Positions 53,623-62,949 of a stretch of 64,000 nucleotides of DNA are shown here, one piece after another; position 1 is the stretch's first letter, and each line of letters starts with the position of its first letter. Origin of the DNA: Pseudomonas fluvialis. GTDB lineage: Bacteria; Pseudomonadota; Gammaproteobacteria; Pseudomonadales; Pseudomonadaceae. Location of the stretch: positions 322,265 through 386,264 of the forward strand of contig NZ_JACHLL010000003.1 in NCBI RefSeq assembly GCF_014207935.1. Direction: 5' to 3'. Under the pieces are notes generated by a model. That model worked only from the letters and a program-made list of their open reading frames with translations. It made no database searches and was not told the DNA's origin. The translations under genes were made by a program, and so were the position numbers.

Positions 53623-53653
53623 TGACCAACAGTCATAGTATGACCACCGGTCA
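53623..53653. promoter_or_regulatory. Paired dyads upstream of the TetR-RND operon
   Basis: TGACCAACAGTCA (53623-53635) and TGACCACCGGTCA (53641-53653) are related dyads 18 bp apart; the second is a perfect 5-base arm palindrome. They lie just before the TetR start and suit an autoregulatory operator. Confidence 0.6.
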
Positions 53654-53675
53654 CAACCATTCTTTGAAGCCCGCC

Positions 53676-54335
53676 ATGCGCTATCAGGATCAACAGTTTC
53701 AGCACCGCGAACAGGCCATTCTGCACAGTGCCCTGGCGCTGTTTCGCCAGCACAGCTGGGAAACCGTCACCATCGCCGAAGTGGCCGAGGCCGCCGGCAT
53801 TGGCAAGGGCACGGTGTACAAGCACTTCCCCAGCAAGGAGGCACTGTTCGCCGAACTGGTGCTGGATTTCTCCCAGCGCTGCCTGGAGGGTTACCGCCTG
53901 CTGCCGGCCGGGGACAAGCCCGACGACCGTCTGCGTCAGAGCATTCGCCAGGGGCTGACCGACTGCCGCCGCGACCCGCTGATGGCGCAGCTGTGCATGC
54001 ACTGCGAGCGCCCGGAGTTCAAGGAACGCCTGAGCCCCGAGTACCGCCAGCGCTTCGCCTCCATGGAAGCGGCCTTTGCCGAGCACTTCGGCGCGCTGGT
54101 GAGCCAGGCGCTGGGGGATCTGGCACTGCCAGACAGCGACTGCCTCTTGCTGCTGGCCGCCATGGATGCCTGTTTCTCCGGCGCCATGCTGCGCATCACC
54201 AGCGGTCGCCTGGGCGACTGGCTGGGTGATATCGCCATGGACACCTACCTCGACCAGATCACCGATTTCATCATCGCCGGCCTGCACGGCCAGGCCGCCC
54301 ATCTGCTCGCTCAGCCACGGCTGCAAGGGAACTGA
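53676..54335 (+). CDS. TetR-family repressor of the RND operon
   Basis: 219 aa. Helix-turn-helix ILHSALALFRQHSWETVTIA / AEAAGIGKGTVYKHFPSKEALF. The start at 53676 is preferred because an alternative ATG at 53640 lies inside the operator-like dyads, but its ribosome site is weak. It is followed after 2 bases by the membrane fusion gene, so the repressor probably controls its own operon. Confidence 0.9.
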   Translation: MRYQDQQFQHREQAILHSALALFRQHSWETVTIAEVAEAAGIGKGTVYKHFPSKEALFAELVLDFSQRCLEGYRLLPAGDKPDDRLRQSIRQGLTDCRRDPLMAQLCMHCERPEFKERLSPEYRQRFASMEAAFAEHFGALVSQALGDLALPDSDCLLLLAAMDACFSGAMLRITSGRLGDWLGDIAMDTYLDQITDFIIAGLHGQAAHLLAQPRLQGN

Positions 54336-54337
54336 TC

Positions 54338-55423
54338 ATGCTGCGTGCTTTCTTCCAACGTCCCTGGCTGCTGGCCATAGTCCTGAGCGTCGCCCTGCTG
54401 CTCTGGCTGGTCACCGGCAGCTGGTTCAAGGCCAGCGAACAGGCCCCGGCCGATCAGCCACCGGCCCAGCAGGATGCCCTGGCGCAGGTGCAGTTCGAGT
54501 GGCGCGAAGCCAAGCCGATGCAGCGCCAGCACCTGGTGCAGGGCCAACTGGAGGCCTGGCGCCGGGTTGATCTGCGCGCGCAGATCAACGCCAGCGTGGT
54601 TGCGCTGGATCGCGACAAGGGCAGCAATGTGAGCGCTGGCGACGTACTGCTCACCCTCTCGGGCGACAGCCGGCCGGCCGAACTGGCGCGTGACGAAGCC
54701 GATGTGCGCCAGCAGGAAGCCGCCGCGGCCGCCGCCCGGCGCCTGTATGGGCAGAAGCTGCTATCCAATAACGATCTGCTCAAGGTCGAGAGCGAACTGG
54801 CCAGCGCCCGCGCCCGGCTCGATGCCACTCGCCTGGCCCTGAGCCGCACACGCATCAGGGCGCCCTTCGACGGCGTGTATGACGAGCGCCGTGTCGAACT
54901 GGGCGACTATGTCGAGCCGGGCCAGAGCCTGCTCAGCGTGGTCGAGATCGGCCGGCTCAAGGTCAGCGCGCAGATTCCCCAGCAGGACGTGGCGCGCCTG
55001 GCCATCGGCCAACCGGTGCGAGTGCAGCTGCTCGACGGCGCCCAGCTCGACGGCACCCTGCACTTCATCGCCGCCGCTGCCGAACCCGGCACCCGCAGCT
55101 TCCGCATCGAGGTGGCGGTGGACAATCCCGAGCGCCTGCGCCTGGCCGGCGCCAGCGCCACCCTGCTGATCGATACCGGCGAAGCCCTGGCCCATGCCGT
55201 CTCCCCGGCTTTGCTCAGCCTGGACAAGGACGGCCGCCCGGGGGTCAAGTGGCTCAACGAACAACAGGTGGTGCAGTTCACCCCGGTGCAGCTGATCAGC
55301 GTCAGCAACCAGACGGCCTGGGTCGCCGGCCTGCCCAAGCGCGTGGCACTGATCACCGCCGGCCAGGGTTTTGTCGAAGCTGGGCAGCAGGTCGTGGCCC
55401 GTGAAGCCGGGCGGGTGAACTGA
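54338..55423 (+). CDS. RND efflux membrane fusion protein
   Basis: 361 aa. An N-terminal membrane or signal helix (WLLAIVLSVALLLWLVTGSWF) precedes the lipoyl half LEAWRRVDLRAQINASVV. A short coiled-coil hairpin and the second half RAPFDGVYDERRVELGDYVE follow. Adaptor between the inner-membrane RND pump and an outer-membrane channel; no channel gene is adjacent. One base separates it from the pump gene. Confidence 0.92.
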   Translation: MLRAFFQRPWLLAIVLSVALLLWLVTGSWFKASEQAPADQPPAQQDALAQVQFEWREAKPMQRQHLVQGQLEAWRRVDLRAQINASVVALDRDKGSNVSAGDVLLTLSGDSRPAELARDEADVRQQEAAAAAARRLYGQKLLSNNDLLKVESELASARARLDATRLALSRTRIRAPFDGVYDERRVELGDYVEPGQSLLSVVEIGRLKVSAQIPQQDVARLAIGQPVRVQLLDGAQLDGTLHFIAAAAEPGTRSFRIEVAVDNPERLRLAGASATLLIDTGEALAHAVSPALLSLDKDGRPGVKWLNEQQVVQFTPVQLISVSNQTAWVAGLPKRVALITAGQGFVEAGQQVVAREAGRVN

Positions 55424-55424
55424 G

Positions 55425-58400
55425 ATGGGCGCCCTGATCGCCGCCGCACTGGAGCGCAGCCGCGCCAGCCTGTTGCTGCTGGCCTTTCTGATCATCGGCG
55501 GGCTGACTGCGTATGTGGCCATGCCCAAGGAATCCAACCCGGATGTCAGCATCCCGGTGATCTACGTCTCCATGAGCCTGGAAGGCATCGCCCCGGAAGA
55601 TGCCGAGCGCCTGCTGGTGAGGCCCATGGAGCAGGAGCTTCGCAGCCTGGAAGGCATCAAGGAAATGACCTCCATGGCCAGCGAAGGCCATGCCTCGGTC
55701 ACCCTGGAGTTCGACGCCGGTTTCAACGCCAAGCAGGCACTGGCCGATGTGCGCGAGAAGGTCGACACCGCGCGCAGCAAGCTGCCCGAGGAAGCCGACG
55801 AGCCGGAGGTGCACGAGATCAACGTGGCCCTGTTCCCGGTGCTGTCGGTGGGCCTGTCCGGCCCGCTGACCGAAGAACAGCTGGTGTACACCGCACGCGA
55901 GCTGAAGGAGCACATCGAAGGCATCCCCGAGGTGCTCTCGGTGGAGATCGGCGGCGACCGCGAGGACCTGCTGGAGATTCTGGTCGACCCGCAGGTGCTC
56001 GACAGCTACGGCATCGACTACAACGACCTGTTCAACTTCGTCACCCGCAACAACCGCCTGGTCGCCGCCGGCAGCCTGGACACCGGTGCAGGGCGTCTGG
56101 CCATGAAGGTGCCCGGGGTGATCGAGGACCTGGAAGACGTCATGTCCCTGCCGATCAAGGTGCAGGGCAACAGCGTGGTAACCTTCGCCGATGTGGCCAC
56201 CATCCGCCGCACCTTCAAGGACCCGCTGGGCTTTGCCCGGATCAACGGCCAGCCGGCCGTGGTGCTGGAAATCTCCAAGCGCAGCGGCGCCAACATCATC
56301 GCCACCATCGAGAAGGTCAAGGCGCTGCTGGCCAAGGCCCAGCCGCAACTCCCGGACGGCCTGCGCGTCAGCTACATCATGGATCAGTCCAAGGAAGTGC
56401 AGGACATGCTCAGCGACCTGCTGAACAACGTCCTCACCGCCATCGTGCTGGTACTGATCATCATTGTCGCCACCATGGGCGTGCGCCCGGCGCTGCTGGT
56501 GGGGCTGACCATCCCCGGGGCCTTCTTCACCGGCATCCTGCTGATCTGGCTGCTGGGTTTCACCCTCAACATCGTGGTGCTGTTCAGCCTGATTCTGGTG
56601 GCCGGCATGCTGGTGGACGGCGCCATCGTGGTGTCCGAACTGGCCGACCGCTACCTGGGCCAGGGCCAGACGCCGCGTCAGGCCTGGGTCAACGCGGCGA
56701 CACGAATGGCCTGGCCGGTGTTCTCCTCCACCGCCACCATGGTGGTATTCATCCCCCTGCTGTTCTGGCCAGGGGTGGTCGGCGAATTCATGAAGTACCT
56801 GCCGGCCACGGTGATCCTCTGCCTGGCCGCCTCGCTGGTCATGGCGCTGGTGTTCATGCCAGTGCTCGGCGCCGTCACCGGCGGCAACCCGCAGCTGCGC
56901 GACAAGCCCCGCCCCCATCAGGGCAGCCGCCTGTACCGGCAGGTACTCAGCCGGCTGCTGCGCCGCCCGGCGATGACCCTGTTCGGCATGCTCGGCCTGA
57001 TCGGGCTGATCTACCTGGCCTACGCGCAGTTCAACCATGGCGTGGAATTCTTCCCCGAGGTCGAGCCCGACAGCGCCCAGGTTCTGGTGCGCGCCCGTGG
57101 CGACCTGTCGGTGGTGGAGAAGGATCAGCTGCTGCAGGGCGTGGAAAAACGCCTGCTCGGCATGCCCGAACTCAAGGCCATCTATGCCCGCTCCTTTGCC
57201 AGCAGTCAGGCGGAAAACCGTCTGGGCGAAGACGTGATCGGCACCCTGCAGTTCCAGTTCATCGAGTGGCACCAGCGCCGCCCGGCCAGCGCGATTCTGG
57301 CCGACATGCGCCAGCGCACCGCCGATATTCCCGGCCTGCTGCTGGAGTTCCGCAAGCAGGAGAATGGCCCCAACGACGGCAAGCCGGTGAACCTCAAGAT
57401 CAGTGCCAGCGACCCGGCGCAGGCACTGGCCTGGGCCGACCGCCTGCGCGCGGAAATGGCAAAGCTCGGCGGTTTTACCGATATCGAGGATGACCGTGCC
57501 CTGCCCGGCATCGAGTGGCGCCTGACGGTCGACCGCGAGGCTGCCGCGCGCTTTGGTGCCGATGTGCTGAGCGTGGGCAACGCCGTGCAGATGGTCACCA
57601 ACGGCCTCAAGGTGGCCACCTACCGCCCCGAGGATGCCACCGACGAAGTGGACATCCGCGTGCGCCTGCCAGAGAGCTGGCGTTCACTGGACCAGTTCAA
57701 TCGCCTGACCCTGTCCACCGCCAAGGGCCAGGTGCCGCTGGGCAACTTCGTCACGCTGGCGCCGGCCCCAAAGGTCGGCACCCTGCGCCGGGTCGACGGC
57801 AAGCGCACCCTGACTCTGCAGGCCGACCTGGTCGAGGGCTTCCGCCTGGACGAACGCCTGCCCGCCCTGCTGGCTGCAGCCGGCGAACCACCGGCCGGGG
57901 TGCAGATGAAGTTCGGCGGCGAGCAGGAAGACCAGCAGGAAGCGGCCAGCTTCCTCAGCACCGCCTTCGGCGTGGCCATCTTCCTCATGCTGCTGATCCT
58001 GGTGATCGAGTTCAACAGCCTGTTCCAGAGCTTCCTCGTGCTTTCGGCCATTGTCCTGTCAACCGCCGGCGTGCTGCTGGGGCTGCTGTTTGCCGGCCAG
58101 TCGTTCGGCATCGTCATGGTCGGCATGGGCCTGATCGCCCTGTCCGGCGTGGTGGTGGGCAACAACATCGTGCTGATCGACTGCTACAACCAGCTGCGCC
58201 GCCAGGGCCTCTCGCCTCACGACGCCGCCCTGGAAAGCGCCTGCCTGCGCCTGCGTCCGGTGGTACTCACCGCGGTCACCGCCGCCCTCGGTCTGGTGCC
58301 GATGGTGCTGGGGGTCAACGTCGATCTGCTCGGCCCGAGTCTGGGCATAGGCGCACCCTCGACCCAGTGGTGGACGCAGATGTCCAGTGCGATTGCCGGC

Positions 58401-58580
58401 GGCATGATGTTCGCCACGGTGCTGACCCAGCTGCTGACGCCCTGCCTGCTGCTGCTCGGCTCGCGCTTCGAGCAGCACCCGCCGCAACTGGAAACCAGCG
58501 AGGACGACCTGCTCGACTTACCGGAACACCTGCTGACCCGCCTGCCTCTGTCAGACCCCGAGAAAGAACCAGTGGCCTGA
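55425..58580 (+). CDS. RND-family efflux pump (AcrB/MmpL-type, HAE group)
   Basis: 1051 aa with the two-fold RND layout: helix 1, a large periplasmic loop, helices 2-7, second loop and helices 8-12. Motifs include the early AMPKESNPDVSIPVIYVSMS, LILVAGMLVDGAIVVSELAD with proton-relay aspartates in helix 4, and GLIALSGVVVGNNIVLIDCYN. Proton-driven export of drugs or metabolites; the substrate is not readable. Confidence 0.94.
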   Translation: MGALIAAALERSRASLLLLAFLIIGGLTAYVAMPKESNPDVSIPVIYVSMSLEGIAPEDAERLLVRPMEQELRSLEGIKEMTSMASEGHASVTLEFDAGFNAKQALADVREKVDTARSKLPEEADEPEVHEINVALFPVLSVGLSGPLTEEQLVYTARELKEHIEGIPEVLSVEIGGDREDLLEILVDPQVLDSYGIDYNDLFNFVTRNNRLVAAGSLDTGAGRLAMKVPGVIEDLEDVMSLPIKVQGNSVVTFADVATIRRTFKDPLGFARINGQPAVVLEISKRSGANIIATIEKVKALLAKAQPQLPDGLRVSYIMDQSKEVQDMLSDLLNNVLTAIVLVLIIIVATMGVRPALLVGLTIPGAFFTGILLIWLLGFTLNIVVLFSLILVAGMLVDGAIVVSELADRYLGQGQTPRQAWVNAATRMAWPVFSSTATMVVFIPLLFWPGVVGEFMKYLPATVILCLAASLVMALVFMPVLGAVTGGNPQLRDKPRPHQGSRLYRQVLSRLLRRPAMTLFGMLGLIGLIYLAYAQFNHGVEFFPEVEPDSAQVLVRARGDLSVVEKDQLLQGVEKRLLGMPELKAIYARSFASSQAENRLGEDVIGTLQFQFIEWHQRRPASAILADMRQRTADIPGLLLEFRKQENGPNDGKPVNLKISASDPAQALAWADRLRAEMAKLGGFTDIEDDRALPGIEWRLTVDREAAARFGADVLSVGNAVQMVTNGLKVATYRPEDATDEVDIRVRLPESWRSLDQFNRLTLSTAKGQVPLGNFVTLAPAPKVGTLRRVDGKRTLTLQADLVEGFRLDERLPALLAAAGEPPAGVQMKFGGEQEDQQEAASFLSTAFGVAIFLMLLILVIEFNSLFQSFLVLSAIVLSTAGVLLGLLFAGQSFGIVMVGMGLIALSGVVVGNNIVLIDCYNQLRRQGLSPHDAALESACLRLRPVVLTAVTAALGLVPMVLGVNVDLLGPSLGIGAPSTQWWTQMSSAIAGGMMFATVLTQLLTPCLLLLGSRFEQHPPQLETSEDDLLDLPEHLLTRLPLSDPEKEPVA

Positions 58581-58599
58581 CCGCCGGCTGTCCCAAGCC

Positions 58600-59715
58600 T
58601 CAGCCGTAGGCGTTTTCGCAGAAGCAGCGCTGGATGTGCTCGACCTCGTCGGCGCGCGCCAGCAGGCTCTCGACGCAGCGCCGGTCGAACTTCACCCCGG
58701 CCTGTTCGAGCATCCAGCTGAAGGCCTGTTCGTTGCTCCAGGCCTGCTTGTAGGGGCGCTCGCTGGTCAGCGCATCGAACACGTCGGCCACGGTGACGAT
58801 GCGCGACTCCAACGGAATGGCATCGCCGATCAGGCCATCGGGATAGCCGCTGCCATCGACCAGCTCGTGGTGATGAAGGATGACGTTGCGCAACAGGCTG
58901 ACCTGTCCCACCCCACCCAGACCGAAGTTTTCCAGCAACTGATCGACCAGCTGCAGGCCGGCCCGCGAATGCTCGCGCATGATCACCTGCTCCTCCTCGG
59001 TCAGTTGGCCAGGCTTGAGCAGCACGCGATCGGGAATGGTGATCTTGCCCAGGTCATGCAGCGGCGCAAACAGGTAGACGTGCTCGACAAAGCTGTCGTC
59101 CAGCCCCTCCTCGGCAGCCAGGCCCTGGGCGATCAGCCGGGCATAGCGCGACATGCGCTCCAGGTGGTTGCCGGTTTCCGGGTCGCGGGCATGGGTCATG
59201 TTCATCGCCGACTTCAGCGTGGCCAGCAGCGTGCGCACATTGGCGCGCTCGTTGTAGACGATCAGGCTGGCCAGGTGGCCGAGCATGTCCAGCTCGCCCA
59301 GCAGCGCGCCGTCGAAGACCCCGACCTGGCGGGCATTGAAGAAGACGAAACCGAAGAAGTAGCCGTTGACGCACATCGGCAGGGTGTAGCTGGAGCGGTA
59401 GCCGGCCTCCAGCAGGGCCTGCACATGCACCTTGTGGCTGTCCTGCAGCACGCTGAAATCGGCGATCACGCGCGGTGCCTGACTGTCGGCCACGGCCTTG
59501 AGCCAGGTCGTGTCCTTGAGCTGGGCGTGGTAGTAGGGCAAGGAGTTGTCCTTGTCCTCCACTGAAACAAAGGTCTTCACCCAGTCGCTGCCATGGTCGT
59601 ACAGGGCCACCGCCAGGCGCTGCACCTCGGGATACTTGTTTTGCAGGGTTTCCAGCAGGTAGCGCAGCTTGGCCTGAAGCGGCCCCTGCTCCTGCAGGTC
59701 ATGCAGATGGGACAT
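58600..59715 (-). CDS. HD-GYP c-di-GMP phosphodiesterase with GAF domain
   Basis: 371 aa. A GAF-like N-terminal domain (residues about 10-165) precedes an HD-GYP domain with HLERMSRYARLIAQGLA, FAPLHDLGKITIPDRVLLK (HD), NVILHHHE and DGSGYPDGL (GYP variant of HHExxDGxGYP). Such enzymes cleave c-di-GMP to GMP. The start at 59715 (MSHLHDLQEQGP) has AAGGAT upstream. The 216 bases before the next gene hold only its presumed promoters. Confidence 0.92.
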   Translation of the reverse strand: MSHLHDLQEQGPLQAKLRYLLETLQNKYPEVQRLAVALYDHGSDWVKTFVSVEDKDNSLPYYHAQLKDTTWLKAVADSQAPRVIADFSVLQDSHKVHVQALLEAGYRSSYTLPMCVNGYFFGFVFFNARQVGVFDGALLGELDMLGHLASLIVYNERANVRTLLATLKSAMNMTHARDPETGNHLERMSRYARLIAQGLAAEEGLDDSFVEHVYLFAPLHDLGKITIPDRVLLKPGQLTEEEQVIMREHSRAGLQLVDQLLENFGLGGVGQVSLLRNVILHHHELVDGSGYPDGLIGDAIPLESRIVTVADVFDALTSERPYKQAWSNEQAFSWMLEQAGVKFDRRCVESLLARADEVEHIQRCFCENAYG

Positions 59716-59931
59716 GGCGAATCCTTGGTGAGTCGGTACACACAGTCTAGTCATTGCGAGCGGCTAGTCACTGCGACGTAGCTACTCAGACACGCCCTTG
59801 CCATTCACGGCGCGCGGGCCAATCCATTCAGCAACCTGCGGGCTGCGCACATTACGCTTGACCTTCAAGTTGACTTTAATCTTAGGATCACCCCGTCATC
59901 CCGAATCCCCCCTGATCCCTCGGAGCTACCC

Positions 59932-61173
59932 ATGTCCCGTTCTGCCCTGTTCAGCCCTCTGCCCCTGCCCTGCGGCGCCGTGCTGCCCAACCGCCTGGGC
60001 AAGGCGGCCATGGAAGAAAACCTTGCCGATACCGGCCAGTTGCCCGGCGCCACCCTGATCGACCTGTACCGCTGCTGGAGCCAGGGCGGTACCGGCCTGC
60101 TGATCACCGGCAATGTCATGGTCGATGGCAGTGCCATGACCGGCCCCGGCGGCGTGGTGCTGGAAGCAGGCGTACCGCTGCAGCCGTTCCGCGACTGGGC
60201 CGAGGCGGCCAAGTCCGGCGGCGCGCAGGTGTGGATACAGCTCAACCATCCCGGCCGGCAGACCTACGCCAACCTGGGCGGCAAGCTGTGGGCGCCCTCG
60301 GCAGTGGCGCTCGACCTGGGCAAGCATTCGAAGCTGTTCGGCGTGCCCAAAGCCATGGACGAGCAGGACATCGCCGAGCTGATCGAACGTTTCGCCAGCA
60401 GCGCCCAACTGGCCGAGCAGGCCGGCTTCGACGGTGTGCAGATCCACGCGGCGCACGGCTACCTGCTGTCGCAGTTCCTCTCGCCGCTGACCAATCAGCG
60501 CAGCGACCGCTGGGGCGGCAGCCTGGAAAACCGTGCGCGCCTGCTGGTGGAAGTGATCAGGGCCGTGCGGGCGCGCGTCTCGCCGCGCTTTGCCGTGGCG
60601 GTCAAGCTCAACTCGGCGGACTTCCAGCGCGGCGGTTTCAATGACGCCGATGCCCTGGCCGTGCTGCAGCTGCTCAACGAACTGCCGGTGGACCTGGTCG
60701 AGCTGTCCGGCGGCAGCTACGAGAGCCCAGCCATGCAGGGGCGCACCGCCGATGGTCGCACCCTGGCCCGTGAAGCCTACTTCCTGGAATTCGCCGCGCA
60801 GCTGGCAGGCAAGGCACGCATGCCGCTGATGACCACCGGTGGCATCCGCCGCCGCGCGGTGGCCGAAGAGGTGCTGAGCCAGGGCGTGGCCGTGGTCGGC
60901 ATGGCCACGGCGCTGACCGTCATTCCTGATCTGCCGGCCCGCTGGCAGGCCGGTGAGGATGCCGTGGCCGAACTGCCCGTGGTGAACTGGAACGACAAGG
61001 TGCTCTCGGCAGTGGCCACCATGGCCGTTATCCGCCGCCAGCTGCGCCGCCTGGGCAGTCGCAGGGCCAGCAAGCCGGATGCTTCCCCCGTCGTCTCACT
61101 GCTGCTCGACCGCCTGCGCCTGGGCCGCCTGACCCGTCGCTACCGTCACTGGCTGGCTCAGCGTCAGGCTTAA
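59932..61173 (+). CDS. NADH:flavin oxidoreductase, old yellow enzyme family
   Basis: 413 aa FMN enzyme. OYE motifs: WIQLNHPGRQTYAN, QIHAAHGYLLSQFLSPLTN and RSDRWGGSLENRARLLVEVI, with TTGGIRRR for the phosphate. It lacks the iron-sulfur C-terminal extension of dienoyl-CoA reductases. Reduces activated alkenes; the substrate is unknown. Confidence 0.9.
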   Translation: MSRSALFSPLPLPCGAVLPNRLGKAAMEENLADTGQLPGATLIDLYRCWSQGGTGLLITGNVMVDGSAMTGPGGVVLEAGVPLQPFRDWAEAAKSGGAQVWIQLNHPGRQTYANLGGKLWAPSAVALDLGKHSKLFGVPKAMDEQDIAELIERFASSAQLAEQAGFDGVQIHAAHGYLLSQFLSPLTNQRSDRWGGSLENRARLLVEVIRAVRARVSPRFAVAVKLNSADFQRGGFNDADALAVLQLLNELPVDLVELSGGSYESPAMQGRTADGRTLAREAYFLEFAAQLAGKARMPLMTTGGIRRRAVAEEVLSQGVAVVGMATALTVIPDLPARWQAGEDAVAELPVVNWNDKVLSAVATMAVIRRQLRRLGSRRASKPDASPVVSLLLDRLRLGRLTRRYRHWLAQRQA

Positions 61174-61186
61174 AGCTGCCCTCATG

Positions 61187-61224
61187 AAAACGGCCCGCCT
61201 CCTCTCGGAGCGCGGGCCGTTTTT
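61187..61224. terminator. Bidirectional terminator between OYE gene and putP
   Basis: AAAACGGCCCGC (61187-61198) and GCGGGCCGTTTT (61212-61223) form a 12-base stem with a 13-base loop, flanked by A and T runs. Both convergent genes end beside it. Confidence 0.88.
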
Positions 61225-61238
61225 GATTGCAGCGCGTT

Positions 61239-62726
61239 TTACTGGGCGTCGAGGTATTCCTGCTCGGCCTTGTTGAAGCGCTGAGACATGGCGGCCGACG
61301 GGCCATTGCCGATACGGCTGAACACCAGGATGGCCAGGGTGGCCAGGATGAAGCCCGGGATGATTTCGTACAGGCCCAGGCCGATCCAGTTCTTCCACAC
61401 CACCACGGTCACCGCACCGACAACCATGCCGGCCAGGGCGCCGTTGCGGGTCATGCCCTTCCACAGCACCGAGAGAATCACCACCGGACCGAAGGCCGCG
61501 CCGAAACCGGCCCAGGCGTAGGACACCAGCCCCAGCACGCGGTTTTCCGGGTTGGAGGCCAGGGCGATGGCCACCACGGCCACGAGCAGCACCATGGCAC
61601 GACCAACCCAGACCAGCTCAAGCTGGCTGGCATTCTTGCGCAGGAAGGCCTTGTAGAAGTCCTCGGTCAGGGCGCTGGAGCACACCAGCAGCTGGCAGCT
61701 CAGGGTCGACATCACCGCCGCCAGAATGGCCGACAGCAGCACACCGGCGATCCACGGGTTGAACAGCAGCTTGGCCAGTTCGATGAACACGCGTTCGGGG
61801 TTTTCCTTGACCGCGCCGGCCAGCTCCGGATGGGCGGAGAAGTAGGCGATGCCGAAGAAGCCCACGGCCACGGCGCCGCCCAGGCAAAGGATCATCCAGG
61901 TCATGGAGATGCGGCGTGCCGCCGGGATGGCCTTGACCGACTCGGCGGCCATGAAGCGCGCCAGGATGTGCGGCTGACCGAAGTAGCCCAGGCCCCAGGC
62001 CATCAGCGAGATCACGCCGACGAAAGTGGCGCCCTTGAGCATGTCGAAGTGGCTCGGATCGACCGCCTCGATGGCCATGAAGGTCGGATCGACGCCGCCG
62101 GTGGCCAGCATCACCACCACCGGGGTGAGGATCAGGGCGAAGATCATCAGGGTGGCCTGCACGGTGTCGGTCCAGCTCACCGCGAGGAAGCCGCCGATGA
62201 AGGTGTAAGCGATGGTCGCCGCGGCGCCGGCCCACAGGGCGGTTTCGTAGGAGAGGCCGAAGGTGCTCTCGAACAGACGGGCACCGGCCACCACGCCGGA
62301 GGCGCAATAGATGGTGAAGAACACCAGAATCACCAGCGCCGAGAAGATGCGCAGGATGCGGCTGTTGTCCTCGAAGCGGGTGGTGAAGTAGTCCGGCAGG
62401 GTCAGGGCGTTGCCGTTGTGCTCGGTCTGCACGCGCAGACGGCCGGCGACGAACAGCCAGTTGAGGTAGGCGCCGACGATCAGGCCGATGGCGATCCAGC
62501 TCTCGGAGATGCCGGCAACGAAGATGGCGCCGGGCAGGCCCATCAGCAGCCAGCCGCTCATATCCGAAGCGCCGGCTGACAGGGCGGTGACAAAACTGCC
62601 GATGCTGCGGCCACCGAGAATGTAGTCGGACAGGTTCTTGGTACGCAGGTAGGCAACAAGGCCGATCAGGACCATCGCGGCGATATACACCACGAAAGTA
62701 ATCAGCATGGGAGTACTAGCAGTCAT
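61239..62726 (-). CDS. putP: Sodium/proline symporter PutP
   Basis: 495 aa, 13 hydrophobic segments, SSS family. Landmarks: LSDYILGGRSIGSFVTALSAGASDMSGWLLMGLPGA (sodium-site region, key part SAGASDMSGWLLMG), VGAYLNWLFVAGRLR and the C-terminal SYAWAGFGAAFGPV. Imports proline as carbon and nitrogen source. It lies downstream of putA on the same strand, separated by 223 bases with no clear gene. Confidence 0.94.
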   Translation of the reverse strand: MTASTPMLITFVVYIAAMVLIGLVAYLRTKNLSDYILGGRSIGSFVTALSAGASDMSGWLLMGLPGAIFVAGISESWIAIGLIVGAYLNWLFVAGRLRVQTEHNGNALTLPDYFTTRFEDNSRILRIFSALVILVFFTIYCASGVVAGARLFESTFGLSYETALWAGAAATIAYTFIGGFLAVSWTDTVQATLMIFALILTPVVVMLATGGVDPTFMAIEAVDPSHFDMLKGATFVGVISLMAWGLGYFGQPHILARFMAAESVKAIPAARRISMTWMILCLGGAVAVGFFGIAYFSAHPELAGAVKENPERVFIELAKLLFNPWIAGVLLSAILAAVMSTLSCQLLVCSSALTEDFYKAFLRKNASQLELVWVGRAMVLLVAVVAIALASNPENRVLGLVSYAWAGFGAAFGPVVILSVLWKGMTRNGALAGMVVGAVTVVVWKNWIGLGLYEIIPGFILATLAILVFSRIGNGPSAAMSQRFNKAEQEYLDAQ

Positions 62727-62949
62727 GGGGGGATACCCTCTTGGTTGTTGTTATCCGCCGCGACGGGTAGCGCGCGGCGATTGGCTGGCAAGTTGCCCGT
62801 GGATAACGGGCCTCGGAGTCGATCTGCGGCGATCTGCCGACAGATGTCTCTGATTGACGCCGCTCACCGGCGGCGCATCACGCCACTCCCTCCTGAAGTG
62901 GATAAAACAACGGCGACGGTGCCGCAGCACAGTCGCCGTGATGCCTGGG

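Noticed and set aside
55353..57272. 639-codon minus-strand open frame opposite the RND pump
   Set aside because: Histidine- and glutamine-rich shadow of a clear RND gene.
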